DNA of 64,000 bases from Terriglobia bacterium (GTDB lineage Bacteria; Acidobacteriota; Terriglobia; Terriglobales; Acidobacteriaceae). The translations under genes were made by a program, and so were the position numbers. Positions 35,420 to 44,005 of the stretch are shown here, in pieces (position 1 is the first letter of the stretch; every line of letters begins with the position of its first letter). Below the pieces are notes generated by a model that saw nothing but the letters and a program-made list of their open reading frames with translations, was not told the DNA's origin and did no database searches. The stretch lies in assembly GCA_020072585.1 (NCBI GenBank), contig JAIQGL010000021.1, forward strand, positions 150,068-214,067. The letters run 5' to 3'.

Positions 35420-36325
35420 TTATTGCACCCCCAGACAAATGCTGAGAATCGCCATCCGCACATAGACTCCGTTGTGGACCTGCTCTTCAATTACTGATTG
35501 AGGCCCATCGGCGATTTCACTCTGGATTTCCATGCCGCGGACCATGGGGCCGGGATGCATGACGATGGCGTCACTCTTGGCAAGTTTCAGACGCTCCGGG
35601 GTGAGCTGATAGTGCGCGATGTAATGATTGGCGTCAAGCCTGAGGCCGGCGAGCCGCTCTTTCTGCACGCGCAGCATCATTACTACGTCAGCTTTCCGGG
35701 TTGCTTCTTCAATATGCCGGCTGACTTTCACGCCCGGCGCCAGAGCGCCGGCGTGTTCAGGCAGCAATTCAGGCGGACCGCAGAGCACGATCTGCGCTCC
35801 AAACTTTGACAACAGGTGGACATTGGACCGCACCACGCGGCTGTGCTGGATATCGCCAATCATCGTGATGCGCAGGCCCTTCAGGGACTTTTTATGGCGC
35901 AGGATTGTATAGGCGTCCAGCAGGCCCTGAGAGGGGTGTTCATGCATGCCGTCTCCTGCGTTGATGATCGGGACCTGGAGATTGCGGTTGAGCACATGCG
36001 GCGCGCCGGACGATGGATGGCGAACGACAATGCAGTCCGCGCCGAGCGCCTGGAGCGTCTTGCCGGTATCCACCAGCGACTCGCCTTTTTCGATGCTTGA
36101 AGCGGTGGCGTTGATCACCGAGGTGTGTGTGCCCAGCAGCTTGGCGGCGAACTCAAAGGAGACGCGCGTGCGTGTGGACGCTTCATAGAAAAGAAGAGCA
36201 ATGCGCTTCCCGCGAAGCAGAGGTTTCGGCTGGCCGGATTGCATACGCCGGGCCAGCTTGAGAAAAACGGCAATTTCGTCCGCCGAGAGGTGTTCGAGTT
36301 CGATTAACGAACGTGTGCGCGACAT
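35420..36325 (-). CDS. pyrB: Aspartate carbamoyltransferase catalytic subunit
   Basis: 301 residues. LLFYEASTRTRVSFEFA supplies the carbamoyl-phosphate site, with STRTR, plus IEKGESLVDTGKTL, HPSSGAPH, GDGMHEHPSQGLLDAYTI, GDIQHSRVVRSN and HPGPMVRGMEI. It makes carbamoyl-aspartate. It lies 3 bases after pyrR and directly before the GxxExxY gene. No pyrI regulatory subunit is present, so feedback probably comes through PyrR. Confidence 0.96.
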   Translation of the reverse strand: MSRTRSLIELEHLSADEIAVFLKLARRMQSGQPKPLLRGKRIALLFYEASTRTRVSFEFAAKLLGTHTSVINATASSIEKGESLVDTGKTLQALGADCIVVRHPSSGAPHVLNRNLQVPIINAGDGMHEHPSQGLLDAYTILRHKKSLKGLRITMIGDIQHSRVVRSNVHLLSKFGAQIVLCGPPELLPEHAGALAPGVKVSRHIEEATRKADVVMMLRVQKERLAGLRLDANHYIAHYQLTPERLKLAKSDAIVMHPGPMVRGMEIQSEIADGPQSVIEEQVHNGVYVRMAILSICLGVQ

Positions 36326-36328
36326 TGA

Positions 36329-36904
36329 TTAAGAAATACGTTCTACCAACAGGACCTGCTCTTCCTGATCGATCTCAGAAAGTTTCACTTCAATGATTTC
36401 ACTGTCAGTGGTTTGCACGGTGCGGCCGACGAAGGCGGCTTCAATGGGCAGTTCACGATGTCCACGGTCAATGAGCACACAGAGCTGCACGCGGCGGGGG
36501 CGTCCGTGATCGAATAAAGCGTCCATGGCAGCGCGGACGGTGCGTCCGGTGTAAAGCACGTCATCGAGCAGGATGACGTTTTTGTCCACGATGTCAGTTC
36601 CCAGCGGCGTGGCTTTTTTGATCACGGGACTGGTGCCGACGGTGGAGAGATCGTCACGGTAGAGAGTGATATCGAGCGTACCGACGGGCACAGGTTTCTT
36701 GTCAATCTGCTGAATCAAGTTCGCCAGACGCGTGGCCAGGGGCACACCGCGCCGCTTGATGCCGACCAGCACCAGGTTTTCCACGCCATTATTTTTTTCC
36801 ACGATCTGATGGGCCAGGCGCACAAGTGTTCGCTCAATTTCTGAGCCGGACATGAGACGTCCTTTTACGTGAAGGTTGGGCATTCGGCTGGAGGCAGGAT
36901 TCAT
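36329..36904 (-). CDS. pyrR: PyrR: pyr operon attenuator / uracil phosphoribosyltransferase
   Basis: 191 residues from ATG at 36904; an inner ATG at 36883 is also possible and the open frame reaches 37012. RTLVRLAHQIVEKN, LVGIKRRGVPLA, LDITLYRDDLS and the PRPP loop NVILLDDVLYTGRTVRAAMDAL are diagnostic. PyrR binds pyr mRNA in response to UMP and can salvage uracil. It is upstream of pyrB, the usual order, but I could not find its RNA-binding hairpin in the short gaps. Confidence 0.94.
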   Translation of the reverse strand: MNPASSRMPNLHVKGRLMSGSEIERTLVRLAHQIVEKNNGVENLVLVGIKRRGVPLATRLANLIQQIDKKPVPVGTLDITLYRDDLSTVGTSPVIKKATPLGTDIVDKNVILLDDVLYTGRTVRAAMDALFDHGRPRRVQLCVLIDRGHRELPIEAAFVGRTVQTTDSEIIEVKLSEIDQEEQVLLVERIS

Positions 36905-36947
36905 AGTCACCGCATGATATCCGAAGGGAGCGCGATGCGCCAAACCG

Positions 36948-37619
36948 TCACAACCCGGTGCGGTTGGAGGGCTTTGCCAGAGCCACCGCCATGGCCCCGC
37001 TGGTGATGCCAATGATTAAGAAAATAACAAGGATAACGGCCAGAATGAAGGCAGTAACGGCGATGAATCCGTGCGGAGTTGCAAACCATTGCAACACTTG
37101 TTGCGACTGCGGGTCAGGCGCCTGGGCAGCGCGCTCCTGAATACTGTTGACGATCACCTCACGAAACTTTCCCTGACTCACCGGCGACAGAAAGAATGCC
37201 GCATAAAAGCCAAAGCTGAGCAAGCCCATAAGTGCACCCATCCGTGCGCCCTGTCCGCTGCGCATCGGCGCCGGACGGCGTCTCCGGTAGAGGGAGATGG
37301 TCCAGACCAGGCTGGCCGGAAGAGCAATAAAGAGGCCAAGAAGAGGCTGTAGGGCCGTGAGTACGCCGCTCAGGGCGGCCATGGGAGCAGCAGAGCGGAT
37401 AAAAGCCTTCCATTCGATCCGGCCTGTGGGGGCAATGCCGGCGGCCAGGGACGAAGCCAAGTTAGCTGAGGCCGGAGGCAGGTCCAAGACCGGCTGTTCC
37501 CGGGCTTCAGAAGGCTGCTCGGGTGCTCTGGAAACCCTGATTTGGGGGGCGCCGCAGAAAGGGCAAAATGGGATCCGTTCTTCGATCAGATGTCCGCAGC
37601 CGTAGCAATTTTGTTGCAC
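36948..37619 (-). CDS. Zinc-ribbon membrane protein, unknown function
   Basis: 223 residues. An N-terminal zinc ribbon (CYGCGHLIEERIPFCPFCG) is followed by a Pro/Ala linker and about four transmembrane helices (near residues 80-125, 142-160 and 190-213). It lies 44 bases upstream of pyrR on the same strand, so it may be the first gene of the pyr transcript. I do not recognise the family beyond the zinc ribbon; such 'zinc-ribbon plus membrane' proteins are common in Acidobacteriota. Confidence 0.65.
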   Translation of the reverse strand: MQQNCYGCGHLIEERIPFCPFCGAPQIRVSRAPEQPSEAREQPVLDLPPASANLASSLAAGIAPTGRIEWKAFIRSAAPMAALSGVLTALQPLLGLFIALPASLVWTISLYRRRRPAPMRSGQGARMGALMGLLSFGFYAAFFLSPVSQGKFREVIVNSIQERAAQAPDPQSQQVLQWFATPHGFIAVTAFILAVILVIFLIIGITSGAMAVALAKPSNRTGL

Positions 37620-37910
37620 ATTCTCAAGTTACAAGAGCCTTTGCGGCTTGGCAAACATTGGCATTTGAGGAAGATGGAATTCTCCTGCCCTAAGATCTTG
37701 TGCTGAGTTGCAATCCTTCAGTTGCAAAATGCACCATGCCGTTCTCTCCAGGCCAGGTTTTTGACCCGACCCTCTTCATTCATCAAGCTCAGGTCAAAAA
37801 AATTTCCAGGCCGATATATCAGGACCCGCGAGATACGACTCTTACTTAACAAAGCACTAAAAATCTCAAAAAGCTGACAAGTGCACGTCTTCCGGAGAAG
37901 GAATAAAGAC

Positions 37911-38039
37911 GTGAAAAAATCCATTGTTCGTTTATTGTTTGTCGTTGTTCTTTTGGCTGCATGTGGTTCCACACCGGTGTTCGGGGACGGGGGAGCTCCT
38001 CCATCCTGCAAGCCTCCTCTTCTCTGTATGGCAAGATAG
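37911..38039 (+). CDS. 42-residue putative lipopeptide (MKKSIVRLLFVVVLLAAC...)
   Basis: A short gene with GTG start and GGAGAAGG about 8 bases upstream. The product has a basic start, a hydrophobic signal and the lipobox LAAC at residues 15-18, then only 24 residues, GSTPVFGDGGAPP followed by SCKPPLLCMAR. This would give a tiny exported lipopeptide or, if cleaved by signal peptidase I at FGD, a Pro/Cys-rich peptide with two cysteines. No homologue can be claimed from sequence alone. The 290 bases upstream hold no other gene. Confidence 0.5.
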   Translation: MKKSIVRLLFVVVLLAACGSTPVFGDGGAPPSCKPPLLCMAR

Positions 38040-38101
38040 GCACATTGACCTTTAGCGTTGTGGAATGGACCGCCAGGCTGGAGTAAGCTGGCGCTTCACC
38101 C

Positions 38102-38863
38102 ATGTGGCTACGTTACACACTTTGGCTGGCTGCACCAGTCTTGCAAAGTTTGCTTGCCATTCTGATGCTACGGCGGGGACTACAGAAGCGCTTTCGTTTT
38201 TTCTTTGTTTACACGTTGTTTGCGATCGTTGCCGAACCCACGAAATTTGCTCTCTTTCACCCGGACAGGAATACCTGGGTTTACTTCTGGACTTCCTGGG
38301 GGAGCGAGGCCATCTATGCGATCCTTGGCTTCCTGGCTATCTATGAGGTATTCGGCGATGTCTTTGAGAATTTCCATCACTTCGGATGGTTCAAACTCCT
38401 GCTGCCGATTACTGCCGCGATCATGCTGGGTATCGCGATTCTGATTCCAATTGTTCACCATGCGATTGATACAGAACCGCTTCTGGAGGGTATCTTTGCC
38501 CTGCAAGTGGCAGTGCGCTGCCTGCAATTGGGGGTCTTTTTTCTTATCTTTCTGTTGGCGCGGTTTTTTGACATGGACTACCGGCAGTACGCTTTTGGAA
38601 TTGCCGCTGGTTTCGGCATTGCTGCCGCCGGGATCCTGTTGAGTACTTTGGTAAGGACGGGGGGCGGATTAAAATTTCTAATCTTCTTTCAATATGTCCA
38701 GGGTATGACATACTGTACCGCAGTAACGGTGTGGCTGGCTTCCTTTGTTCGGCCCGAGCCAGATGATCCCTTCCGTGACTTCCGGCACCTGTTTACCCCC
38801 GAGTTGTTCGTGGAGCAGTTACAGAGGTATAAGCAAGAGGTAAGGGGCATCTTCAAGCCATGA
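38102..38863 (+). CDS. Polytopic membrane protein, unknown function
   Basis: 253 residues with about seven hydrophobic helices, starting at MWLRYTLWLAAPVLQSLLAI. Conserved-looking charged or aromatic patches between helices are RRGLQKRFRFFFVYTLF and FHHFGWFKLLL. The C-terminal tail is cytoplasmic and charged (LFVEQLQRYKQEV). It overlaps the next gene by ATGA, so the two products may act together. Family not recognised. Confidence 0.65.
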   Translation: MWLRYTLWLAAPVLQSLLAILMLRRGLQKRFRFFFVYTLFAIVAEPTKFALFHPDRNTWVYFWTSWGSEAIYAILGFLAIYEVFGDVFENFHHFGWFKLLLPITAAIMLGIAILIPIVHHAIDTEPLLEGIFALQVAVRCLQLGVFFLIFLLARFFDMDYRQYAFGIAAGFGIAAAGILLSTLVRTGGGLKFLIFFQYVQGMTYCTAVTVWLASFVRPEPDDPFRDFRHLFTPELFVEQLQRYKQEVRGIFKP

Positions 38864-39483
38864 GCGCATACGCATTCCTGCTTGTCGTACTGGCACTGCT
38901 CGGTGCAAGTGCGCTGTACTTTTTCTTCGGACGGCTCTCCAGTTTCCCCTGCCGCACCATTCGCGATGTTCCAGCTTTCCTGCAGCCGGTGGATTCCGCG
39001 AGCATGATGCAGCTGTTGAATCCTGAGACGGAAGAATACCTGCATTCGGCGATGACCGGCCTGGCATTGCGGCTGGAGCAGCGCAGAAGCCTGCATTTTT
39101 TGCGTGAGCACCTGATCCGCATGTCGCACAATGCCCACATTCTGCTGGAGTGGTCGAACGCGGAGTTGAAGAGAGAGATCGTGGGCCAGAGCGACGAATA
39201 CAGCGAGTGCTACCGCGACTGCGCGCGCCAGTTACATTCCGCGGCCATCGAGTTTCGTCTTTATGCGGTATTGTCCCTGATCAAAATCAAACTGTGGCTG
39301 GTATTTCGAACCCAGCCATGGATGCCGCTGGAGCCGCCCAGCCTGGCGGACCTGGGTCATGTAGGCAGTCTGCGGTTCTTCACACTGTATTCAAACCTTA
39401 CCCGCGCGGTATCCAACCTGGGCCAGCATTACGGCAATGAATTTTGTGATGAAGTTTTGAAAGCATGGGCAGTCGCCGCTTAG
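38860..39483 (+). CDS. Single-pass membrane protein coupled to the upstream gene, unknown function
   Basis: 207 residues: one N-terminal membrane helix (AYAFLLVVLALLGASALYFFF) and a helical soluble part (LRLEQRRSLHFLREHLIRMS, CYRDCARQLHSAAIEFRLYA). It starts inside the stop of 38102-38863. The pair looks like a small two-component membrane complex, but no known family was recognised. Confidence 0.6.
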   Translation: MSAYAFLLVVLALLGASALYFFFGRLSSFPCRTIRDVPAFLQPVDSASMMQLLNPETEEYLHSAMTGLALRLEQRRSLHFLREHLIRMSHNAHILLEWSNAELKREIVGQSDEYSECYRDCARQLHSAAIEFRLYAVLSLIKIKLWLVFRTQPWMPLEPPSLADLGHVGSLRFFTLYSNLTRAVSNLGQHYGNEFCDEVLKAWAVAA

Positions 39484-39681
39484 CTCTATTGGCCAAACCG
39501 GCCTAGCAGCACGATTGTGGCGGAAGAAGCCTTCATGCCTGGCGCTAACACCAACTTCCCGCCGGCCCTGAGATCAAGGGCCGACCTTCGGGGTCCAGCG
39601 AATCGCCATTGAAAAGGATGACCGGGAGCCCGGCCATCCGCTTTATTTTTTGTGGATTTGCCGCCGTGAACGGCGAGAGCG

Positions 39682-40263
39682 CTAATTCGTATCTTTGTGT
39701 TCCCAGGCGCGAACATAGACCAAAGCAAATTCAGAACCGCTGCTCATGGGCTTGATCGCCATAATGCGCTGGTTGTTCTCCGTCCCTACTTTTAATTCTT
39801 CTTTATATCCGTGGTCGGAGCCGTTGCGATCGTCGCAAGTAACCTCGGCGTTGCCATCATGATGATGGAAATTCATATTGAAGCCGCCGGTGCAATCAAT
39901 CACCTTGCCGTATTTACCCATTTCCTTGCGGTAGTAGCCCAGCACTTTGTCAGCCGGGTCATCACTTTCATATTTCAGAGCGACAACCTTCAGACCGAAC
40001 AGGGAGCTGGAAATATTCACGTTGGCGCTGTGGTGATCGTCGCCGGAGTCCATTTTTTGGCGAGCGCCGGGATAAAGGGACAATCCAGTTTCTTTGATAT
40101 CAGAGCTGCCTTCCTTGACACTGAGAGAGCCAAATGGCGTGCGGATATCGACGTCATCTTTTTTGCCATTCCCTTTGTCATGAGTGCTGACGGTGCACCC
40201 GGCGAGCACGATAAGACAGAAGAATCCGGGCAGGAGCATTGTTCGAAGCTGGAGCGATCTCAT
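39682..40263 (-). CDS. Putative lipoprotein, unknown function
   Basis: 193 residues. Signal peptide with lipobox LAGC at about residues 20-23 (FFCLIVLAGCTVSTHDK). The body has a charged Asp/Lys-rich start, LYPGARQ (common in small lipoproteins of this kind, where a sugar- or stress-related role is not established), a His-rich stretch FHHHDGNAEV and two Cys that may pair. It is likely anchored in the envelope. Function unknown. Confidence 0.6.
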   Translation of the reverse strand: MRSLQLRTMLLPGFFCLIVLAGCTVSTHDKGNGKKDDVDIRTPFGSLSVKEGSSDIKETGLSLYPGARQKMDSGDDHHSANVNISSSLFGLKVVALKYESDDPADKVLGYYRKEMGKYGKVIDCTGGFNMNFHHHDGNAEVTCDDRNGSDHGYKEELKVGTENNQRIMAIKPMSSGSEFALVYVRAWEHKDTN

Positions 40264-40320
40264 GGAAGCCTCCCATCGGCTTTGCAGGGCTAAAACCTAA
40301 CTTAATCTAAAAGACATCTA

Positions 40321-40350
40321 CGGCACGGTTAAAGCCCCGTGCCCTGATAC
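40321..40350. repeat. REP-like hairpin ending in CTGATAC (copy 1)
   Basis: GGCACGG (40322-40328) pairs with CCGTGCC (40337-40343); the loop contains TTAAAGCC. The unit ends CCCTGATAC. A second copy with the same plan is at 43821-43850. Confidence 0.65.
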
Positions 40351-40444
40351 GAACCTGTTTCCTGAATAGTTCTCAGTGGTCGCTAATGGGTAATACGCCC
40401 GCCAACGGGCAAAAGTTCCGTTGAATTAAAAACCGTCTGGCGCT

Positions 40445-41029
40445 TCAAACGATGGGCTCGTAATACCGCTCCCCGGCACAAGCGCGGCATACGATCTTGG
40501 CGCCGAGTTTTACCTCACGGCGGAAACTGATTCCCTCACCGCACTGTGCACAGACAATGCGCTCACCTTTGTAGCCGGGAAATTCCTCAGGGGGCAGCTC
40601 AACGTGGACCAGTTGGGTGTGGAACAGCTGGTCATCCGTCATCTCACGATAGGCCAGCATCTGCTGCTGGTTCTTGTCTGGAATTTCCGGGTGCATGCTT
40701 TTGGCCAGGGCCTTGGAAGATTCCCTGGCAGCCACACGCACGGCCTTGCCGGTTTCCACGTCAACAAAAGTGGCCGCGACTTTGCCCCAATCGCGAAACT
40801 TGAGTGCGCGCTTGCCGAGACGGCAGCCCGTGACCACCATCACGGCGTCAGTGGCGCAACGGTCAATCTCCACAAAGGTGACGATGCGTTTGCGGTCCTT
40901 GCCCTGAGGATCTTCCAGACCGAGTTTTTTCAGTCCAAGCATGGCCAGGCGCACGCCCAGTACCTGTCCGGCACAAAGATGGCCGTGAGCCACGGCAGCG
41001 TCATCGAGATATTCCTGTAGGGTCTTCAT
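40445..41029 (-). CDS. FmdE-family protein with C-terminal zinc ribbon
   Basis: 194 residues. The FmdE fold starts AAVAHGHLCAGQVLGVRLAM, with the metal-binding His and Cys, followed by VTFVEIDRCATDAVMVVTGC. The C-terminus carries a zinc ribbon, CAQCGEGI and CRACAGERYY. FmdE was named for formylmethanofuran dehydrogenase, but bacterial copies like this one stand apart from the enzyme and have an unknown role, possibly in molybdenum or formate metabolism. The gene's ATG overlaps the end of the next minus-strand gene (41026). Confidence 0.85.
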   Translation of the reverse strand: MKTLQEYLDDAAVAHGHLCAGQVLGVRLAMLGLKKLGLEDPQGKDRKRIVTFVEIDRCATDAVMVVTGCRLGKRALKFRDWGKVAATFVDVETGKAVRVAARESSKALAKSMHPEIPDKNQQQMLAYREMTDDQLFHTQLVHVELPPEEFPGYKGERIVCAQCGEGISFRREVKLGAKIVCRACAGERYYEPIV

Positions 41030-41664
41030 TGCTGGCTCTCTTCTTCCACGGTATCAGGCTGGAGGTCAGCGCTGTGTTCATGCACGATGAAACTCGCCTT
41101 CTCTCCGGCGGCGACGAAGGTCACGCGGCTGGGAGTGCGCTCCCACCTGGGCGCGGCACAGGCGGGGCCGGCAAATTCCTTTCTGAGTACGGGCTTGCGC
41201 CTGCCTATTTGCGAAACCACCATATAAGTTTTGGAACCATCGTCAGAAGCGCCGCAATAGGCCGCGTAATCACGATACCAGCTTGTTTCGGAAGTTTCGC
41301 CGTCGAAGGCAGGGAGATTGAGCTGTGCAACGTGGCCGGTTTGGCGGTCAACACTGATCCAGCCGCCCAGCCGCCATATCCATTGCAGGGGCTTTCTGGT
41401 CTCTTCCGGAAGCGCATCATTGATGCGATAAGCGCGGCGGACGACGAATATGCGGCCAGTCACTTCGTGCGGAGAACCGGTGATGTATTCGCGGGCCTGG
41501 CCGTCGATGATTAATTCGCGGACCTTGATTTCCCGCTTGTCACCAGAGTCTGCCCTGACTTCCACGGTACGCCACGCGCCCATAACAACGGTATGCGTTC
41601 TGGGAGCGGCAAAGCTGCTGCCGGCCAGCAGCACTACGCTGATCAAAGAGAACACCTGACGCAT
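41026..41664 (-). CDS. Exported protein of unknown function, upstream partner of the FmdE-like gene
   Basis: 212 residues from the ATG at 41664 (an in-frame TTG 9 bases upstream is a weaker start). Signal peptide RQVFSLISVVLLAGSSFAAP. The rest is beta-rich with two Cys (AAYCGAS, AGPACAAP). Its last codon overlaps the FmdE ATG, suggesting co-translation. Family not recognised. Confidence 0.6.
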   Translation of the reverse strand: MRQVFSLISVVLLAGSSFAAPRTHTVVMGAWRTVEVRADSGDKREIKVRELIIDGQAREYITGSPHEVTGRIFVVRRAYRINDALPEETRKPLQWIWRLGGWISVDRQTGHVAQLNLPAFDGETSETSWYRDYAAYCGASDDGSKTYMVVSQIGRRKPVLRKEFAGPACAAPRWERTPSRVTFVAAGEKASFIVHEHSADLQPDTVEEESQQ

Positions 41665-41904
41665 GGTGGCCAATTATATGACTTCACGGCGAAAGCGGGG
41701 GCGAAGCTTGTTTGTAAACGTGATACGCGGAATGGCCTTATTAAGGGCCAATGAATCCATTCAGAGACCTAAAGAAGATGGTGTGTCCACATTTCGCCGT
41801 TTCATTTTAGATCAAAGAATCATAGTATTAGAGACTCCCCCTAATTTAATAAGTTGTGTGCGGGCACATATACTGTTACATAAGCCGCGGTCCGGGGATA
41901 ACCA

Positions 41905-43002
41905 GTGTTTTTCAAGGATGATCCACAACAGGAAAAGGTTCGAGAGTTGCTCGATGCAACCCGCGACCTGACTCTCCCCTCTCATCTATCGATGGCACCC
42001 ATATCAGAAAGGGCAAGGGAGGAGTATGGACGATTCAAGCAGCGCGCGCCAAAGATCCTGGTGGTGGATGACAAGCTGGATACACTCCTGCTCCTGCGTG
42101 AACTCCTTACTTCCCGTGGTTACGACATTATTACAGCCACTGAAGCGGAAGAAGCCAAACAGATGGTACATACAGAACGTCCGGAGCTGGTATTGCTGGA
42201 CGTGGTGATGCCGGGCAGGTCAGGCTATGAGCTTTGCCGCGAGCTGAAGGATGATCCCTTCACGCGGCTGATTCCGGTGGTGATGATTACCGGCCTTTCC
42301 GATCGCGATGACCGTGTGCGCGGCATTGAAGCCGGCGCGGACGATTTTCTGAGCAAGCCCCTTTATCCTGAAGAGCTTTTTGCCCGCGTCAAGTCACTGC
42401 TGAAACTCAAAGAGTTTACCGACGAACTGGAGAATGCCGAGGCCGTGCTGGTGGCGCTGGCGCTAGGCATTGAATCGCGCGATCCTTACACCGGCAACCA
42501 TTGCGAGCGGCTGGCCCATTACGCCGCCGATCTGGGACACCATATCGGACTGGACGGGGACAGCCTGATCGCGCTGAAACGCGGCGGCTATCTGCACGAC
42601 CTGGGCAAAGTTTCCATCCCGGACGACATCCTTAAAAAAGGCACGCGTCTTACCGCGGAGGAATGGGTGATCATGCAGCAGCATCCTGAGATTGGAGAAT
42701 CGATCTGCCGTCCCCTCAGGTCATTTCACAACGTGCTGCCTATCATTCGCCACCACCATGAGCACTGGGACGGCAGCGGCTATCCGGACCAGCTTACGGG
42801 ATACGATATTCCGCTGCTGGCACGCGTGCTCCAGGTAGTGGATGTGTACGATGCGTTGCGCACGGCACGTCCGTACAAGCCGGCGCTGACCCACGATGAG
42901 GCCCAGCACACCATGATGGATGAGGCGAACCGCGGATTGTGGGACCCCAACCTTGTCCCAGAATTTTTTGCGATGCTCAAAAAGAAGGAACAAGCTGCAT
43001 GA
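41905..43002 (+). CDS. Response regulator with HD-GYP phosphodiesterase output
   Basis: 365 residues. A 45-residue lead is followed by a receiver domain (about 48-170): KILVVDDKLDT, phosphoacceptor Asp99 in LLLDVVMPGRSG and the Lys of FLSKPLYP. The HD-GYP domain follows with HDLGKVSIPD and HHEHWDGSGYP, plus VVDVYDALRTARPYK. It should break down cyclic di-GMP when phosphorylated. Start GTG at 41905 with GGGGA upstream; ATG at 41992 is an alternative. ATGA overlap with the next gene. Confidence 0.93.
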   Translation: MFFKDDPQQEKVRELLDATRDLTLPSHLSMAPISERAREEYGRFKQRAPKILVVDDKLDTLLLLRELLTSRGYDIITATEAEEAKQMVHTERPELVLLDVVMPGRSGYELCRELKDDPFTRLIPVVMITGLSDRDDRVRGIEAGADDFLSKPLYPEELFARVKSLLKLKEFTDELENAEAVLVALALGIESRDPYTGNHCERLAHYAADLGHHIGLDGDSLIALKRGGYLHDLGKVSIPDDILKKGTRLTAEEWVIMQQHPEIGESICRPLRSFHNVLPIIRHHHEHWDGSGYPDQLTGYDIPLLARVLQVVDVYDALRTARPYKPALTHDEAQHTMMDEANRGLWDPNLVPEFFAMLKKKEQAA

Positions 43003-43775
43003 GCGTGGCCCTAGAGTTCCCCTTGTCTAATTCAGGAGTGCAGCCGGCACAGCCGCAGTACAGCATTGTGGTGCCTGCTTACAACGAGCGTGCGCGCATC
43101 GGCGCGACGCTGGAGCAGGTGCTGGAGCACTTGCGGGCGCAAAAGTGGAGCGCGGAAATCGTAGTGGTGAACGACGGTTCGCGCGACGATACGGCCGGCT
43201 TTGTGCGCCAGTTTGCGGCGGAGCATCCAGAAGTGCGATTGATTGAGAACCCCGGCAACCAGGGCAAGGGTTATGCTGTCCGCAATGGAATGATGAACGC
43301 GCGGGGCAAGGTGCTTTTGTTTACCGACGCGGACCTGAGTTCGCCGATCACCGAAGCCAGCAAACTTTTTGCCGCACTGGAAAAGGGCGCCGATGTGGCG
43401 ATCGGGTCACGCTGGCTCGATCCATCACTCCAATTCCAGCGGCAGTCCCTGAAGCGGCAGGTCATGTCGCGCGCGTTCAACCTGTTTACACGAGCAGTGC
43501 TGACATTTCCTTACCATGACACCCAGTGCGGCTTTAAGGCGTTTACGCGGCGCGCCGCCGAGATGATCTTCCCCCGGCAGCGCATCACGCGCTGGGGCTT
43601 TGACGCAGAGATTATTTACCTGGCCCATCATATGAAGCTGAAGGTGGCGGAAGTGCCGGTGGCATGGGGTCATGATGAGCGGTCAAAGATCCATCCGTGG
43701 CGGGACGGGTTTTACATGGGGCTGGATACGCTGAAGATACGGTGGTTGTCGTTAACCGGCGGGTACAGCAGGTAA
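42999..43775 (+). CDS. Dolichyl-phosphate glucosyltransferase-like GT2 family glycosyltransferase
   Basis: 258 residues. SIVVPAYNERARIGATLEQV, VVVNDGSRDDTA, VRLIENPGNQGKGYAVRNGM and the metal-binding FTDADLSSP are typical of the undecaprenyl/dolichyl-phosphate hexose synthases. QCGFKAFTRRAAEMIFP and WGFDAEIIYLAH are the acceptor part. It probably transfers a sugar from UDP- or GDP-sugar to a lipid phosphate. The ATG at 42999 overlaps the HD-GYP stop, so surface sugar modification and c-di-GMP turnover may be co-regulated. Confidence 0.88.
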   Translation: MSVALEFPLSNSGVQPAQPQYSIVVPAYNERARIGATLEQVLEHLRAQKWSAEIVVVNDGSRDDTAGFVRQFAAEHPEVRLIENPGNQGKGYAVRNGMMNARGKVLLFTDADLSSPITEASKLFAALEKGADVAIGSRWLDPSLQFQRQSLKRQVMSRAFNLFTRAVLTFPYHDTQCGFKAFTRRAAEMIFPRQRITRWGFDAEIIYLAHHMKLKVAEVPVAWGHDERSKIHPWRDGFYMGLDTLKIRWLSLTGGYSR

Positions 43776-43788
43776 GCTTTTCTTTCTC

Positions 43789-43914
43789 AGGGGCTAAAGC
43801 CCAATCCAAAAAAGCAAGGGACGGCATGGATAAATCCATGCCCTGATACCTACAGAGGCTAAAGCCAGCAGGAGAAGTTTTCGTTAGCCCGGCCTGCAGA
43901 GGCTAAAGACAGCG
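43789..43914. repeat. GGCTAAAGCC / CTGATAC repeat cluster (copy 2)
   Basis: Contains GGGGCTAAAGCCC (43790-43802), the hairpin GGCATGGATAAATCCATGCC (43823-43842) followed by CTGATAC, and two imperfect GAGGCTAAAG units (43855-43866, 43899-43909). Fills most of the gap between the GT2 gene and cax. Confidence 0.65.
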
Positions 43915-44005
43915 TAATCAGGAAGTTTCTCGGCAGTTTGTTTAGCTAAGTCTCTCAGCTGTTTTTCAAGCAGCCCTGCAGTAGCCTTAATCTCCACTAT
44001 TCCTA

